Assembly (NCBI RefSeq): GCF_000725485.1
Contig: NZ_KL647031.1
Span: forward strand, 248,001 to 312,000
Direction: 5' to 3'
DNA length: 64,000 bases
Source of the DNA: Nonomuraea candida
GTDB lineage: Bacteria; Actinomycetota; Actinomycetes; Streptosporangiales; Streptosporangiaceae
Part shown: in pieces, positions 63,401 to 64,000 of the stretch
Numbering within the stretch: the first letter of the stretch is position 1
Layout: every line of letters begins with the position of its first letter
Program-made: the position numbers and the translations under genes
Notes under the pieces: model-generated
Told to the model about the DNA's origin: nothing
Database searches by the model: none
What the model saw: the letters and a program-made list of their open reading frames with translations, nothing else

Positions 63401-64000
63401 GTGATTGAAGAAGAGGTCTGGCTGATAGAGCCCTCCGGTCCGCTCCGGGGGGACGTCGAAGTGCGCGGTTCCAAGAACGGCGTGTCCAAGCACATGGTCG
63501 CGGCCATGCTCGGCAACGGCGAGAGCAGCATCCACAACGCCCCCGAGGTGGGCGAGGTGGAGATCACCGCCGCGATGCTGCGCGCTCTGGGCATCAACGT
63601 CGAGATCTCCCGTACGGAGATCAGGATCGAGAAGGGCGCCGAGATCGAGCCCCGGGTCCCCGACGCCTTCACCGGCCTGAACCGCATCCCCATCCTCATG
63701 CTCGGCCCCCTGCTGCACCTGGCGGGCGAGGCGTTCGTGCCGCTGGTCGGCGGCGACCCGATCGGGCGGCGGCCGGTGAACTTCCACGTGGAGGCCCTGC
63801 GCGCGATGGGCGCGGAGGTGCAGGTGGGCGACGCCGGCATCTACGCCAAGGCCAAGCGGCTCAACGGCACCCGGATCGAGCTGCCGTACCCGAGCGTGGG
63901 CGCCACGGAGACGGTGCTGATGTCGGCGGTGCTGGCCGACGGGAAGACCGTGCTGAAGAACGCGGCCACCGAGCCCGAGGTGGTGGAGCTGGCGCTGTTC
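63401..64000 (+). CDS. murA: UDP-N-acetylglucosamine 1-carboxyvinyltransferase, MurA-like (3' end outside window)
   Basis: First 200 residues from GTG 63401. EPSP-synthase-like fold: GSKNGVSKHMVAAML with Lys25/Asn26 at the MurA Lys22/Asn23 position, then RIPILMLGPLLHLAGEAFVPLVGGDPIGRRPVNFHVEALRAMGAEVQ. The catalytic loop has Asp119 where E. coli MurA has Cys115 (GGC-xIG to GGDPIG). MurA Cys115Asp and mycobacterial MurA, which has Asp here, are known to escape fosfomycin. The N-terminus is somewhat unlike housekeeping MurA (SKHMVAAML instead of ALPILAATLL), so this may be a second, specialised paralog; the truncated gene does not settle it. Confidence 0.88.
   Translation, partial: MIEEEVWLIEPSGPLRGDVEVRGSKNGVSKHMVAAMLGNGESSIHNAPEVGEVEITAAMLRALGINVEISRTEIRIEKGAEIEPRVPDAFTGLNRIPILMLGPLLHLAGEAFVPLVGGDPIGRRPVNFHVEALRAMGAEVQVGDAGIYAKAKRLNGTRIELPYPSVGATETVLMSAVLADGKTVLKNAATEPEVVELALF

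Noticed and set aside
1..64000. Mobile elements, prophage, CRISPR, rRNA or tRNA genes
   Set aside because: No transposase, integrase, terminal inverted repeat, spaced direct repeats or tRNA-like fold was found; the region reads as core chromosome.

Overview
The window is chromosomal DNA of a high-GC (about 70% or more) actinomycete. GTG starts are frequent, genes are tightly packed with ATGA/GTGA overlaps, and third codon positions are strongly G/C. Gene content suggests the Streptosporangiales (Nonomuraea-like): an F420-type oxidoreductase, a MurE with the meso-DAP signature DNPR, DivIVA/SepF/YggT, a translational ileS T-box, several membrane Ser/Thr kinases, and a dcw cluster with murC between murG and ftsQ. 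The order-level assignment is inference from content and gene order. I saw no tRNA, rRNA, CRISPR array, insertion sequence or prophage; this is core chromosome.

Layout. 1-4600: end of a nucleotidyltransferase gene, an EEP-family hydrolase, an F420-type LLM oxidoreductase, a dicarboxylate/amino-acid symporter with a strong terminator, and an HTH/DUF2975 pair with a palindromic operator. 4696-6489: a membrane pseudokinase. 6717-8753: M24 peptidase, efp, nusB. 9164-11872: methyltransferase, dinB, DUF3040 protein. 12122-16849 (minus): MoxR ATPase, DUF58 and transglutaminase membrane protein. 17322-37144 (plus): an almost complete dcw cluster, mraZ-rsmH-ftsL-ftsI-murE-murF-mraY-murD-ftsW-murG-murC-ftsQ-ftsZ-yggS-sepF-yggT-divIVA, followed by a 799-residue membrane protein of unknown function with two small Cys/His motifs at either end of a long disordered linker. 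40081-43435 (minus): ileS with its T-box. 43699-45621 (plus): DksA/TraR-like protein, lspA, RluA-type pseudouridine synthase. 45626-52474 (minus): three transmembrane Ser/Thr kinases interleaved with an AraC regulator and an AzlCD exporter. 52608-53600 (plus): a short leader ORF, an intrinsic terminator and a chorismate mutase fused to a degenerate DAHP-synthase-like domain. 53723-56359 (minus): SGNH hydrolase and amino acid permease. 56573-62496 (plus): dnaE, CPBP protease, amidase. 62632-63159 (minus): DUF2567-like membrane protein. 63401 to the end (plus): the start of a murA-like gene.

How the genes work together. Most of the centre makes and places septal peptidoglycan: MurC-F build the UDP-MurNAc-pentapeptide, MraY and MurG make lipid II, FtsW/FtsI polymerise and cross-link it, FtsZ/SepF/FtsQ/FtsL assemble the divisome, and DivIVA marks poles. 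MraZ probably represses the cluster through four GTGG boxes at exact 10-bp spacing over its promoter. Many proteins here carry slippage-type low-complexity expansions (FtsL and FtsI N-termini, MurF, FtsZ linker, the DivIVA-neighbour protein, the pseudokinase). The most novel-looking items are the 799-residue two-motif protein next to divIVA, the pseudokinase, and the attenuator-controlled pseudo-DAHP synthase/chorismate mutase fusion.
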